From contig QRDG01001528.1 in the NCBI GenBank assembly GCA_012064385.1, positions 186,001 through 250,000 on the forward strand: 64,000 bases of DNA, read 5' to 3'. This document shows positions 1 to 11,800 of the stretch, piece by piece. The stretch comes from Puccinellia tenuiflora (Eukaryota > Streptophyta > Magnoliopsida > Poales > Poaceae). Below the pieces are notes generated by a model. It was given only the letters and a program-made list of their open reading frames with translations, ran no database searches and was not told the DNA's origin. The position numbers and the translations under genes were made by a program. Numbering within the stretch: position 1 is the stretch's first letter; each line of letters starts with the position of its first letter.

Positions 1-1357
1 AGGCTAGGGTTCTCATCCATCTTTCCCAAGTTTGCAGTGATAGGTAGGAGTTAGTCGGTTTCATTTCATGTGACAAATTTGGGTGGGTCAAACCTAACAA
101 GGTTAGCGCAAGGGATTAAGGTGCCACTAACTGCTCGTCAAGCGGGTAGGTATATGATCCTCTTTGAAACCCATCATTACCGTCGGTCTCTGAGCTCGAA
201 TCTTCATAGCAATTCTCATGCACTCCTTGAGTTCCTCTAGTTACCAATCATAAATGAGTCTCCGTATGTCCTTGTTTCATGTCAAGGTTTGTGGTCCTAG
301 AAGATTTGTTAGTACTACCGTGGACTTGAGTCAGTTGTTACTCTAAGGTTAGATACGATAAGTTGGTGTAGTATTCTTGTAATTTCACAAGTTAATTTTG
401 TGACGTGGGGCTCCTGTCTTTATGAGGTTGGCGTGCAATTGCAGTTTCCTTCAAGATCTAGACGCACTTGCTCCAGATGGTGCATGAATTCCATTGTCTG
501 ACTTGTCAGTTAGGTTACAAAAATTTCTGGCTATGTGGCTAAGGATCGGGGGTCTTTTGTTTCTTGCGGAACTGTCAGATCTTAATGGGAGATGGTCTAG
601 ATGAGAGGGAAAATATTTTAGAAAGATTTTCCTTGGCGGTTTTACATCCGCAACAAGGTACAATTATGGCGAAGAGGTCAAAATGGGTTTTTGGTAGGTG
701 GCAAAAGGAAACTAAACTTTTCTTTTTTTATAAAACTCCTTTTTCCATCTCACAAACAACACACAAGCAGAGTTCACACAAGCAAGGTGCACACAGGGTA
801 CGTCTAGTACCAACAGACGCCTAATACTCGTGGTAGTCGGGGTAACCAAAGTTCCTATCATGAGTTTTTCCTAGGGGTCTTTGTCGAACATGGTTGGTGA
901 AGTCTTCATTTTATCGCCTTAGTCTTCCACTGGAGAAATTGAGGTCGTCGAGGTTGCAACTTGAGTAGAATTGTTGATGTTGAGCTGAGGTCTTCGGAGG
1001 TTTGTTGCTTTGTTGACACTGACGATCTTGGCATTTGCAAATCAACCACCCTGAGGTTGAATGTTGAGTATTTGTGATGGAAGCTTCTTCTTGTGGGTGC
1101 TAACTAATTAGGTCTCACTTGGGTTCATCGTCAAGTATACTCTTGGTTTTGAACGGGTAAGAGATAACAGAAGATTCCTTGAAAAATCTTAAAATAGAGG
1201 GGTAAGACGCTGAAATATTTGAGGAGATGAGAGGAGCGAAGCCATTTTTGGACTTCTCTAGATAAAATATATTTTGGTAGAAATATATTTTTTTAACAAA
1301 AGTATTTGCTTTCCTAACTAACGTCCATGCTAACTAAGGTCTCCTACAGTCAGGATT
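1..1357 (-). mobile_element. Internal leader of LTR element F, body cut by window edge
   Basis: This is the first 1.36 kb of the internal region of a minus-strand LTR retrotransposon whose 5' LTR is 1374-6939. The assignment rests on the primer-binding site directly beside it. I see no long open frame with gag or pol similarity here, so it is probably untranslated leader. The coding part, if present, lies outside the window to the left. Confidence 0.55.
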
Positions 1358-1370
1358 GCTCTGATACCAA
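1358..1370 (-). other. Primer-binding site of element F
   Basis: Read on the minus strand this is TTGGTATCAGAGC, the standard plant retrotransposon PBS complementary to the 3' end of initiator tRNA-Met. It starts 3 nt from the LTR end. It fixes both the strand of element F (minus) and the inner LTR border at 1374. Confidence 0.85.
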
Positions 1371-1373
1371 GTC

Positions 1374-4300
1374 TGTGGGGACCCCGGACTAGTTGTCCGA
1401 AATACCCTTGTGCCTACATCAGCGATCCCATGATCAGTGTGTCGCTGAGCACAATCCAACTGGTAATCAAAGAACATCCATAAATACCGAAGGAATATAT
1501 TTACTCGATTGAAGTCATAATCTTCAATAGGTACTTGCAGCGGAAACCACCAAACAACATGGAGCCCAAGTCATTCGCCTTAACCCTACAGGCAACTGAC
1601 TGGGAAGCGCCCTAGTTCGCATTGACGTCATTTCCGTCTCCTTCTTCAAGCTGCTCTTCTTTAGAATCTGGCTAAGACAATAGCCAGGGACGAAACCATT
1701 ATGAGTACATTTGATTGTACTCGCAAACTACCCCTGAAGAGCATGCACTACTCTTTTTATAGTTTTAGTAAAACTTTGCTTACTTTGAAAACTCTATCCT
1801 TACTGAATAGAGAAGGATAGACTTTTGTTTAATAAAACTTTGTTTGAAAACTCTATAGCTTTCGTTGATGAAAAATAAGGAGAATTTTATAACTTTTCAT
1901 AACCTTGGTATATTTTCAAAAACATCTATAGCCTTTGTGAAAAGAAAAGAAGGCTTTTAGATCTCTTTCCCATAAATTGGTTTTTGTAAGAAATCTCTTT
2001 TAAAACGTTTTTCCCGAAAATAGATGTTTGTTGAAAAAGGTAAGAAGTCCCTTTTTAAAAACGTTTTTCCCGAAAAATCACCATTTTGTTTATTTCTCCA
2101 AAACTCCTCCTTTTTCCCGACCATGTCTCATCATGGTCCAATTATCTCCACAACTCATACCACACCATTTGGTATAGTTGGGTAACAACATTTCCACTTT
2201 TCCACATCTTGCATATTTTAGCAAAACTTAGCACATGGTCTAGTACAGCCTCCCAACTGTCCATATCCGAGGACTCGGCTATTCGAATAGTTTTATACCC
2301 TCTGCAGAGGTAGCACGCTTTTCCCACACCCATCCGGTAGCTCATCGTGTCTGCCACGTCCCGCCATACAAGGTGTATGCGAAGTTGAACCACCGGCCAT
2401 AGCCGTTCCTTTGCTCATGCTAGTATAGGACCCTGCCCTTACGAATTCACCATTCCTTCAACACCTAGTACAGGATCCCCCGTCGAGGAACCTAGATGTA
2501 AGGACTCGTAGTTTTGCCCGGCGAGTAATCTCTTCAATCCCGCAAGCCAACATATTGCCGGGACCCAGGTCAGGGGTTAGAGTCGCCATGCTCATCCCCT
2601 CATGCATAACGTTGCCGTCTCCGTCGATGAGGTATCCAGTACTAACACGAGCAAATTATATGACTACGCCCGTTCCCATATTTGGGTAGATGTGGTCGCA
2701 CAGGTTATTGGCTGGTCGTCATAGTACTAGGACACAATGTGCAATTTTTCATAAACATCACCATTCACCAATTCTCCACTTCAACACCAACAATTCGGCA
2801 TGTCATAATCAACTAGGTACTTTAAAAAGGAGTTTGGAATACCATATTTTTCCCATCCTATAGTTTGAAAAAGAATTTTCCATCCAATACCTCCGTATAG
2901 GGTGTCAAAATAATCTACTTGTATTTTTGAAAAAGGGTTTTCGAAATCATAGCCTTAGTGGTAAAAACCACTTAAGTCCCTTATGCTCTTTATAGGTAAA
3001 ACATGTAAATCAAAATGGACGTATATAAATGCAAGCTCAGTGAAGTAGCTTGCCTGTTTTCAGCATAATGTCCCTGGACTTCTCCTCACCGATCAAAGAA
3101 ATAAACTCTGATTCTCCTCCAATAAATCCTTTCCAATATCACCCAGGTAGCGTTTATATCTAGCGTCGCAAAAAGGAAAGAACACAATTCAACATACAAT
3201 AGAACACTCCAACAACAAACATCAAGCAACGCTAACAAACAACAATCATGAGGGAAGATTATTATCTACCAAACAAGTTTGGGCAATCACCAACCCTACT
3301 CATGTTTAAGAATTATGAGTAAGAATGTGATTAAGCATCTTTATTTAAACAGGAAATACTTCAGACAAAAGTTAAGCCACTTATTATTCTCCTTACCAAG
3401 CTAAGGTAGAGATATTACTAGATACTCAAGCTAGTACTCATCTTAAAGACAACCAAGTTTAACAAGCAAGGCAATTATATTAATCACACCAAATAATCTA
3501 ACCATCAAAATAAACGAGCAATACATACCATTTCTAAATTACTCAATCAAGCATCACAACATCTCTCAAGCATCACACATAGCTACTGCACTTACAAAGC
3601 AACACAATTTGATTTCAATTTATTTGAATTATCTATTATTTAATTTGGTCTTAAATATGGCAGACACTAGTGGTGCATGGTTAATTGCATAACTTGGCTT
3701 CTGTTCATCACAAAAATGTGAACTAAAATTCTGTGGATAGCTACTGATGTGTAGAAGACAATCCAATTGGATTTAATTTAATCGAGTTTATTAAACTCCC
3801 TATATAAATGTTTTTATCCAGAAGGTTAGTTTTTCTTGTTTTTGCTACAACTCAAGTTAATATTACTCAAAGTTAAATCCTCTTAGGGATAACTAGTATT
3901 GCTTAAATGTGAGCTGACAAAATTGGTTTGGCCTCATTTGGATTAATAGAGTATTAGAAACAAACAAGTTTAGATTTTATACCTTCTGTGGCATTTTGAA
4001 TATCATTTTTTATTTATTAATCTAAATGGGGTGAAACCACTTTAGTGAGTTATAGAATTTCATAAGCTTTCCGGAACATGTTCATTTACTTAATTTGGAT
4101 TTCTAAAACTCAAGATATTCATTTTCAAAGTCTTGACAAAATCTATTGCAGAGAAATTCCTTTTTAAGTCTAACAACTTAACTGATTTGTCATTTTTCTA
4201 CTGACTTAACCACAATGCCAAATGGAATCAAACCAGTGGCAGTGGCAAGATTAGTTGAAGTACTTTTGATAAAATTTTAGTTTGGTATTTTTGGATAAAC

Positions 4301-6939
4301 CAAGTTTTAGCAAACATCTCCCAAAGATGGTACCAAAATAACCTTTCTGAGTTTTTCAGTAAAACTAACACGTTTGTCATTTTTATTTCAATTGGGATAC
4401 ATGTCCAACAAGGATCATGGCCTGCATCTATGTGAAGGTGGCATGTTGTACTAGCTACAACATTTTAGTTTGCTATTTTTAGGCCTCTGGTTAAATAGGA
4501 ATTTGCATTGGAAGTGGGCTAGGTCTGTTATTTCATGTGTTGAACTGAACTGATTAGCAATCTTTTCCTTTTTAAATCTTTTACACAGATTTTATTTTGG
4601 GGTCCTCGATACTTGTTCATGCCAGTACACTACTTATACTAACATATCATACCAAGAAAAACTCCTAAATAAAATTAGGTGAATTAATATTAACAGCTAA
4701 AAACAGAACTAAATATCTGTTTCAGAAATTTCTCTGGAACAGACAGAATATAGCTACTTTGCCGATTTATTCGAGGATGCTAGGCTAGGTATTTTGGAAA
4801 TACAAAACATGCATTTGAATCTATGAATCTAGATCTTTTCAACCATATAAAGTTTGTAAATTTTGATTCAGTGGATTTTTCATAATTTGCTGGCAAAGGT
4901 AGCTAATCAAATCTGTTTCTACTGGACTTAGCAGTTTTCAGAAAATAACCGAATCGGTATCTTGCCGTTGGATCTAGATCCAACGGCCCACGTTCAAAGA
5001 ATCGGCGGCGACCAAGCAACTCCTCCTCCGCGGACACGGGAGATCGACGGCGAGCTCCTGGCGGCGATCCTGTGCACAAGACAGAGAGGGGAGAGGGGCA
5101 TGTGAGTGCGGAGTCCATGGTGGTGACAGTGGAGGGCAGAGAGGGAGAGGGGAGCAACGGCACGACGAGTTCGTGCCCGACGTCCACCTCGGCTCCGGCG
5201 GAGAAATTGCAGGGCGGCAGCAGCTTAGCGGCCGCGATTCCGCCCTCCTGGCGGTGCACGGTGAGGGTGAAGTGGAGGGGAGTGGAGTGGCGAGGCGGGG
5301 TGGAGTGGTGTGAGAGAAATCGAGCTCGGGCGGCTCGTTTTATAGCCCGACGGCCGGTCCATGGTGGTCGGGGTGCAGGGGTGGTGCAGGGGACGGCCGG
5401 GCGTGTCCTTAGGGTTGGCGCGAGGTCATAGGTGCGGTGGGAGTGGTCGGTTGGTCGGGGGAGGCAGGGGAGAGCGGCGTGCGTCCGCGCCGTCCGTGGT
5501 CGGCCACGGCGCACGGCGCGCTCTGGCGCGGGCAGGGCACGCGAGCGGGGGCTCCGGGTTGCCTCGGGGATGTCCAGCGGCAGAAGAGGGGAGTGGTGGA
5601 GTGGTAGGGTGCGGCATTAGGTTAGCTAGGCGGCGGGGTGGTCTCCTCCACAGGAGCGGCAGCGCGGCATGGCCACAGGAGCCGTGCTCCCTGGCGAGGG
5701 TGGTGATCACCACGGCGCCTTGGATCGATCCCGCGTGAAAATGAGATGCTGGACAGGTTCGTGGGATGGAGAGAGGGGGTGGTGTGCAAGGAATCGATGA
5801 TCAACAAACCGAATTCGTGGATTTGATCCGGAGTTCTTCAGATTTGGGGAAGAACAGGGTGGTGCTCACCACCTGTTCGACGAAATGTCACAACCAATTT
5901 TAATTTCGAATTTTTGAAAATGGTTTCCACCATTGACTTCATATATATTAATAATGATTTGTGGTGCTATGATGAGATTTTTTTGGTAAGTGCATCATAG
6001 CACATTTTGTGATTCAAATTAATAAAGAAAGAAATAAAATTTTAAACTTGGAATTTTGAAAAATAGATTTTGAAGAGGGAAAAGATACAAGAGAAATGTG
6101 AAGGTGATCATCATGTCACCCCACTGATTTTTGGTTTAAAAGAAAATACTAATTTCTCACTTAGAGAAATTTGCATGGCGCTTGGCCCATTATTTTATGT
6201 GTTGCTGTGTTGCTTTTGGTTTCTTTTCTCTTCTTCACAATTTATTTAGCAAACACACACATCAAAACACACAATACTCACATCACAATCATGACCACAC
6301 AATTCAAACCATATGAATTGATCACACCACCATTTCCATAATTAACAATAATATCTTAAAAAAAAGGATCACACTCAATTATGACAAGATGATGTTTTAA
6401 AGAAATGTCTCAACTCATAACTTAATTGTTTTCAAAAAGGTTTGAGAAAATAAATAGGTGGGGTAATATATTTCCCACTAGTGTTGTTTTAGAACGGAGT
6501 GGAAATCAAGGTTTATAAAATGGGAGTTGCATATACATGCAAAATATCATGGTTGGCAAGGGATAGGAGATAACATATAGATCTCCATATTTTTGGGAAC
6601 ACATAATTTTGGAAATACTTTTACCTTCTCAACTAAAGGGTATTTTATTTGTTGCTGAAATCAAACATAATTGAAATAGACTTTGGCCAAAATAAGATTG
6701 GAAAAGATGTATGGAATATATTCTTGTCAGATCATGATCACCAAGTTTAATATATTTTTACTTGGGTTGGGTTCTTGGATTAATATTTACTAGTCAAACG
6801 ACATAAACAACAAGTCACACAAGGTCAAACAGAACAATATGAAGGAAAATACAATCAGTAGTGAAGTAATAACAAAAAGTTTTTGTTGGTTCTGAATTTT
6901 GGGTCTTGTTAATTCTTATTATAAATTTGGGATGTTACA
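1374..6939 (-). mobile_element. Very long (5.6 kb) 5' LTR of element F
   Basis: On the minus strand the segment starts TGTAACATCCCAAAT and ends GGGGTCCCCACA, so it has the TG...CA ends of an LTR, and it is followed by GAC and a tRNA-iMet-type PBS. The length of 5,566 bp is unusual but known for some large cereal Gypsy LTRs. It is mostly AT-rich, with one GC-rich block at about 4970-5760 that resembles a CpG-rich promoter and leader. Many short ORFs in that block, on both strands, look like composition artefacts. The right border cuts the antisense ORF of element A, so F inserted into A. The second LTR is outside the window, so I cannot test LTR identity or target duplication. Nested insertions inside the LTR are possible and would inflate its length. 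Superfamily (Gypsy) is inferred from the end sequences only. Confidence 0.6.
5338..5345 (-). promoter_or_regulatory. TATA-like box in LTR F
   Basis: The minus strand reads CTATAAAA at the upstream edge of a very GC-rich tract that would be the transcribed leader. This is the expected layout of an LTR promoter: U3 from 6939 down to about 5310, then R/U5. Prediction only. Confidence 0.45.
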
Positions 6940-7140
6940 GCCGGCCGGCCTCATCTCGGTGGCACCATGCTCGTTGGTGCTCGCCGCCGCCAGGTGGCGC
7001 ACCTTGGCTATCCCCGCCGCGGTGACGCGGGTCCGCGGTAGTGCTCCCTCAAGAGCAGCAGCACGTGCCATCGCCGCCGACGTGCCGGCCTGCATCGCGG
7101 CCTTGCCCTTCGGGTCGGCGTTGTTCCTCTTGGGTGCCAT
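6940..7140 (-). pseudogene. Antisense gene of element A, 5' end of exon 1
   Basis: The ORF starts at the ATG at 7140 with MAPKRNNADPKGKAAMQAG and runs about 67 codons to the junction with LTR F at 6940. The basic start MAPKR matches the start of the antisense gene in element B (18837), and the position, about 300 bp from the 3' LTR on the opposite strand, matches too. The conserved domain seen in the copies of B and D would lie beyond the break. Function unknown; it is cut off by an insertion and cannot make a full protein. Confidence 0.55.
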
Positions 7141-7261
7141 TGGTTACCGGAGAAGAAGATGAAGACTCTGGAGTTGGAGCGCTCTGGAGAGATTGGAGGC
7201 GTGGGGAGGAGTGTGCGGAGGAGTTATGGGAGAAGTGACGGGCGCCGACCGCGCGCCCAGG

Positions 7262-7269
7262 CTTTATTG
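7262..7269 (-). promoter_or_regulatory. TATA-like box upstream of antisense gene A
   Basis: The minus strand reads CAATAAAG about 122 bp upstream of the ATG at 7140, followed by a GC-rich leader. Similar boxes lie at nearly the same distance upstream of the antisense ATGs of B and D. Confidence 0.4.
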
Positions 7270-7446
7270 ACCGGCTCCCGAGTCGTGGCGGGCCCCGCCA
7301 CGTCGCCCGTTGGAGCCGAGGAGATCGTGGCCGCGGGTGCAACCGCTGCATGCCACGTGTCGCGGCCCTGTCAGGCATCTTTGGCCCCTCGACGCTTCGC
7401 CTTCGTCCATGGGCCTCGGCGTGCCCGTCGTGGGCCCGGGGGCTAC

Positions 7447-8321
7447 TGTCGGCACAGTGGAAACCAGGGTACCACGGGCCGGCCTGCCAGGGCCCACAAG
7501 TTTCTTCGGATGATTTTCGCTAAGGACCAGGCTCTCCAAGCCTGGCGAGCCTCGCGAGGGATCTTTTCTCCTCGCCGAGGTCTTTCTCTCCCTTGGCGAG
7601 GGGTCGCAACTCGACAAGGCGTCTCCGACGCCACCCGCAATTCTGCTAAGGACCAAGCCGAAGGGCTCGGCGAGGCTTTTTGCCTCGCGAGGCACCTTCC
7701 TCACGAAGCCATCTCTGCCTCCGCGGCCGAGCGCACATGGGCTCTGCGCCCGCTGCAGAGTGACACGCGCGCCTGCGCGCGATGACGACGACGCCGCAGT
7801 TGCTATTTCCATGTATAAAGGAGTCAACAAAGCAACACCAAGCAAAGCGGACAACGAGTATTGCCACTTTGGTGATAAGGGAACCGTCTGCAGCTACGCT
7901 CCAAGGGTGGCGTCACCGTGGGACCCGTTCCGCCTCCGCAGCGCCAGCCCGCCGCCCGTTGGACGGTGGCCTTTCCAGCTTTGATGACGCCGTCCCTGCC
8001 CTGGACCGCGTCCATGGCCTTCACCTTTCTGGTGGACTTCACCTTTATGGTGCACCGCGCCTCCTCCTTCGTCGCCGTGTGGTAACCCTTCCCGTCCAAA
8101 CATTTGGGCGGAAGAGGTCCGAGACGCATATAAAAGGAGGGGAGGCACGCCCTAGCAAAGGGTTCGGAGTCTAGGAGCTAAGACAAAACCCTAGATCTGA
8201 AGGCTAGCAAGTAGCCATTACTAGCCACCTCGAGCTCGACAAGCTCTCCTTGTACTGAAAACTCTTCAAGCAGTGCAATCCAAAAAAGCAGGACGTAGGG
8301 GTTTTACCTCCACAAGAGGGC
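7447..8321 (+). repeat. 3' LTR of element A (truncated)
   Basis: It starts TGTCGGCACAGTGG directly after a CGGGGGCTAC polypurine tract. A TATA box (TATAAAAG, 8129-8136) sits before a leader with AAACCCTAG. The LTR is cut at 8321, where LTR B begins, and does not resume after B at 19928, so its 3' end is missing from the window. Confidence 0.7.
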
Positions 8322-8898
8322 TGATGGGGGGATACTTTACAGGTAGGCCCATGGACCCGGAAAGTAGACCCGCCAAGACCAAGAAGGCCAAAGCCGAGTC
8401 ACGTATCAAGTCGCATGGGCTGGGCTGGAGACAAGCCGACCAAGGCCCATGATGAAGAAAGGACCCGTCCGGAAGGAGTCCAAGTACAACCCGGAGTCTA
8501 AACTTGGAAGACCAAGACGTAGAGTAGGACTCCGTATTCTAGTATGACTCGGTGTAAAGTGTAAGTCCAGAGACCCGGCAGCCTTTATAAGCGGGGTCCT
8601 GGACCTTAGATCGACAAGTTCCAAGAGAGAAGTTCTAAGCTTCAACCAGTAGAGAAACCCTAGCCACCAGAGAGAAGTCGCCGGCTCCTAAGTTGTGGGA
8701 GCCGGGTCCTTGTAATCGAGACATATCAAGAGCAATAACAGAGAAGCAGGAAGTAGGTCTTTACCTCGAATCAGAGGGGCCGAACCTGGGTAAATCCTTG
8801 TTCCTTGGCGAGATTAACCGTTCCAGCGTACTTCAGTCATCAATGGCCCCGGAACTCATCTTCCCTAAGGAAGAACTTGCCGTGACAACCCCACGACA
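8322..8898 (+). repeat. 5' LTR of element B (577 bp)
   Basis: It begins TGATGGGGGGATAC and ends CCCCACGACA. A TATA box (TTTATAAG, 8584-8591) precedes the presumed transcription start. Compared with the 3' LTR it keeps 22 extra bases around 8620-8645, flanked by TTC microhomology; the 3' LTR has lost them. Confidence 0.92.
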
Positions 8899-11800
8899 GT
8901 TGGCGCCCACCGTGGGGCCTACGGTGACGAAAGGAGTTGAGATCGTTGGAGCTGCTCGTCGAGCTATGGAGAAACTCGCCATCGGGCGGGTCTACACTGA
9001 TGAGCATGGAGAGACAGAGATCGATGACTCAGGTTGGACCTCGGAGATGAACGAAGTCGACGAGGGTTATCAGCTTGTCTTTGGAGGAATCAACGTGTTC
9101 GTCGGGATGGTGTGCGCGTCGGGTCTTCGCGAGAACTCGGCGGAGTCAGTACCAGAGCTAACTGTCATCGTCGAGTCCGACGGCGAGGAGTCGGTCGGAA
9201 CTTCAGAGGTTGGCATCATCGCCGAGTCTGAGGAACCCCTAGCTGAGGAACCAGATGTGATGCACGAGTCAGATTCAGATTATGATGCAGATTCAGAGTC
9301 CATCCTACCCTTGTTTGAAGATCGGCTTGGGTACGGGATAGAGGAAGAGGATTACGAGGAGTCGCCAGTACGCGCTCGTGTTGTGGGAGTCTACATGTCT
9401 GGGAACACTGGGAATCAGTTTGATGCAACTTTATTGACAAAGGAGATTAATGCAAGTAATGCCGCGGAGAGGGCGGCCGAGTTAACCAGCGCTCGTGCTG
9501 CGTTGGAGAAGCAATTAGCTGATATCACAGAAGCAAACCGGAGGCTAGCTGCAGAGCAGGCCCGAGTCCAAGATGAAGCTCAGGTCGTGCGGAGGCGCCG
9601 CGAGGAGCTTACTTCAATTCAGCATCGCCGAGCCAGGAGTCGCTTGCATGATGGAGTCCACATCAATCCGACCAACCTATTCACCACGCCCAATGGTCCA
9701 GGCAGAGGAGCCGGACTAGGAGGCTCAGCGGCAGCAGGAGGCGCCGCAGGAGGAGCCGGAGGAGCACCACCACCACCACCACCACCACCACCCCCAGAAG
9801 GATCGGGAGGCAGCCGTGCTAACGGACCACCGCCTGAAGGAGGAGTTGGAGGAGGAGCATCTGGTGGCTTAGGGGCACAGCCTAACAGATTTCATACCCC
9901 AGAGGGACATTATTCCAATCCTATGGACAACGTGCATGCGGCGACTCTGAGATTGGAGAATATTGTGGTACCAGAGGGACCAGCAGGACAGGAGACACGG
10001 GAGGCTATCGAGTTACTGAAAACAGCCTTGACTCAGCAGGCTCTGTATCCAGCTTTTCCAGATGCAAGTAGGCTACACTCAACGCCCTTTAACTCAGGTA
10101 CGAGGAGTCGGCACGGTGAGTCCAACCCGGCAAACTCTACGAGTGCAAGGCGTCGTGAACTAGCGAGGAATCGTGCAAACATACCAACTGCTTCACAAGC
10201 TCAGCTAGTGGTTGATGAAGCAAGGCAACGACGAGAGAGAGAAGCAGCAAGAGCTCGGGAGGCAGAGAGGGACAGAGCGTTAGTGCTTGCAGCCAACCCG
10301 CCTCAGCCGAGCCGGGTCCACGGGGAGGTGACTTCTCCTGGTGCGTCCCCAGCATTAACAGGACCAGAATGTTTGTCTGATGCCATCAGGTCCGAGTCCT
10401 TTCCCAGCAGTTTCAAGGAGCCGCGCAAGGTTCCAAACTATGAGCCCAACATGGACCCGACCTCTTGGTTGGGTACATACGAGATGGCAATGAGTATTCG
10501 CAACGCCACAGGTAATCTGTGTGCCAAGTTCATGTATCTTATGATGGAGGGAGCAGCCAAGGTGTGGATGCGCAACTTGCCTCCTAGGTCAATTAACTCT
10601 TGGGAGCAATTGAAGGCGGCTTTTATTCAGAATTTCCAAGGCACTTGCAAGAAACTCAGCACCATTGAGGACCTGGAGCGATGTGTCCAGAGGAAGGGCG
10701 AGTCAGCAAGGCACTGGATGAAGCGAGTCTCAGAGATCATTAACTCCTCACAAGGACTCCCACCAGTTTCAGTGTTAATGGCGATGGAGAGAAATTGCAG
10801 TTACAATCCCTTGAGTTGGAAGCTAGGTCGTATGAAGGAGAGCCTGAATCAAGGTATTCCCCTTACGATTGGTGAGATCATGGCAGGTGCTAATAAGCAC
10901 GCCGCCATAGACAAAACAAAGGATCAGGAGGAAGGAACTAAAGGACAAGGTGGCAATGGTCAGAATCAGAACCAGAATCAGAACCAGAATCAAGGTGGTA
11001 GCAAGAGGCCATATGGAGACAACTCTGACCTAGTGGCCAACACAAACACTGGAGTCAGACGTAAGGATAACAATTCTGGTGGATACCAAGGCCGCACTCC
11101 AAGCACGGAGGAGGTCTTGAGAATTCCATGCCCTAAGCATGCCAAAAACGGTAGATGCGGTCATACCTTGGGACAGTGCGTAGATTTGCAGCGCGCCAGG
11201 TTTCAAGGGCCAGGAGGAGGTAACAACAATGGTGGATATAGAGGAAACAATGGAGCCGGAGGACCCGGCAATAACGGTGGAGGAGCCGGCAATAACCCAA
11301 ATCAACCTCAAGGAGGAGGTAATCAGCAGGGCGGGTTCCAGCAGAACCCGAAGCAGCTTCACGAGGGCAATGGGCAGTATTATGTCACAACTCGGCAGCA
11401 CAACCCGAGTCGTGGCAGCTACCATGTCTTCACAACTAGTACGTCCAAGCGTTCCAAAAAGTTGAAAGTCAGAGCAGTTAATGCAGTAGAGCCGGCCCTT
11501 CCACAATGGCTCAGGTGGTCAGAGCAAACCATCACATGGAGTCGGGCAGATCATCCAGCAAGAGTCGACGAGCCAGGGCAGCTAGCCTTGGTAGTGGCAC
11601 CTCAAGTTGGGGGCTATACATTGAACAAAGTGCTTATGGATGGTGGAAGCAGTATCAACATCTTATATTACGACACATTTAAGAGGATGCAGCTGCAAGA
11701 TAGACAGCTAATTCCAACAGAGACAGTGTTCCATGGGATAGTACCAGGGAAGTCGGCTAAACCTATCGGTAAGATTTATCTTGAGGTTGCTTTTGGCACA

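Larger units (their letters stand above)
6940..8321 (+). mobile_element. 3' end of Gypsy element A, truncated on both sides
   Basis: The fragment holds, in order, the first exon of an antisense gene (minus strand, ATG at 7140), a polypurine tract ending GGGGGCTAC (to 7446) and a 3' LTR beginning TGTCGGCACAG at 7447. The left side is broken by LTR F, the right side by LTR B at 8322. The same order (antisense gene, GGGGGCTAC tract, LTR) is seen in elements B and D, so A is very likely a Gypsy element of the same broad group (probably Tat lineage). No gag or pol of this element is present. Confidence 0.7.

Noticed and set aside
4903..5807. Several overlapping Arg/Pro/Ala-rich ORFs on both strands
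   Set aside because: They coincide with a GC-rich block of LTR F, overlap in many frames and show no domain; composition alone explains them.
7159..8174. ORFs on both strands in the LTR of element A
   Set aside because: High GC content, no domain, and overlap of the polypurine tract and LTR promoter. Not supported as genes.
11030..11506. Minus-strand ORF opposite gag of element B
   Set aside because: A shadow of the Gly/Asn-rich gag linker; no domain.
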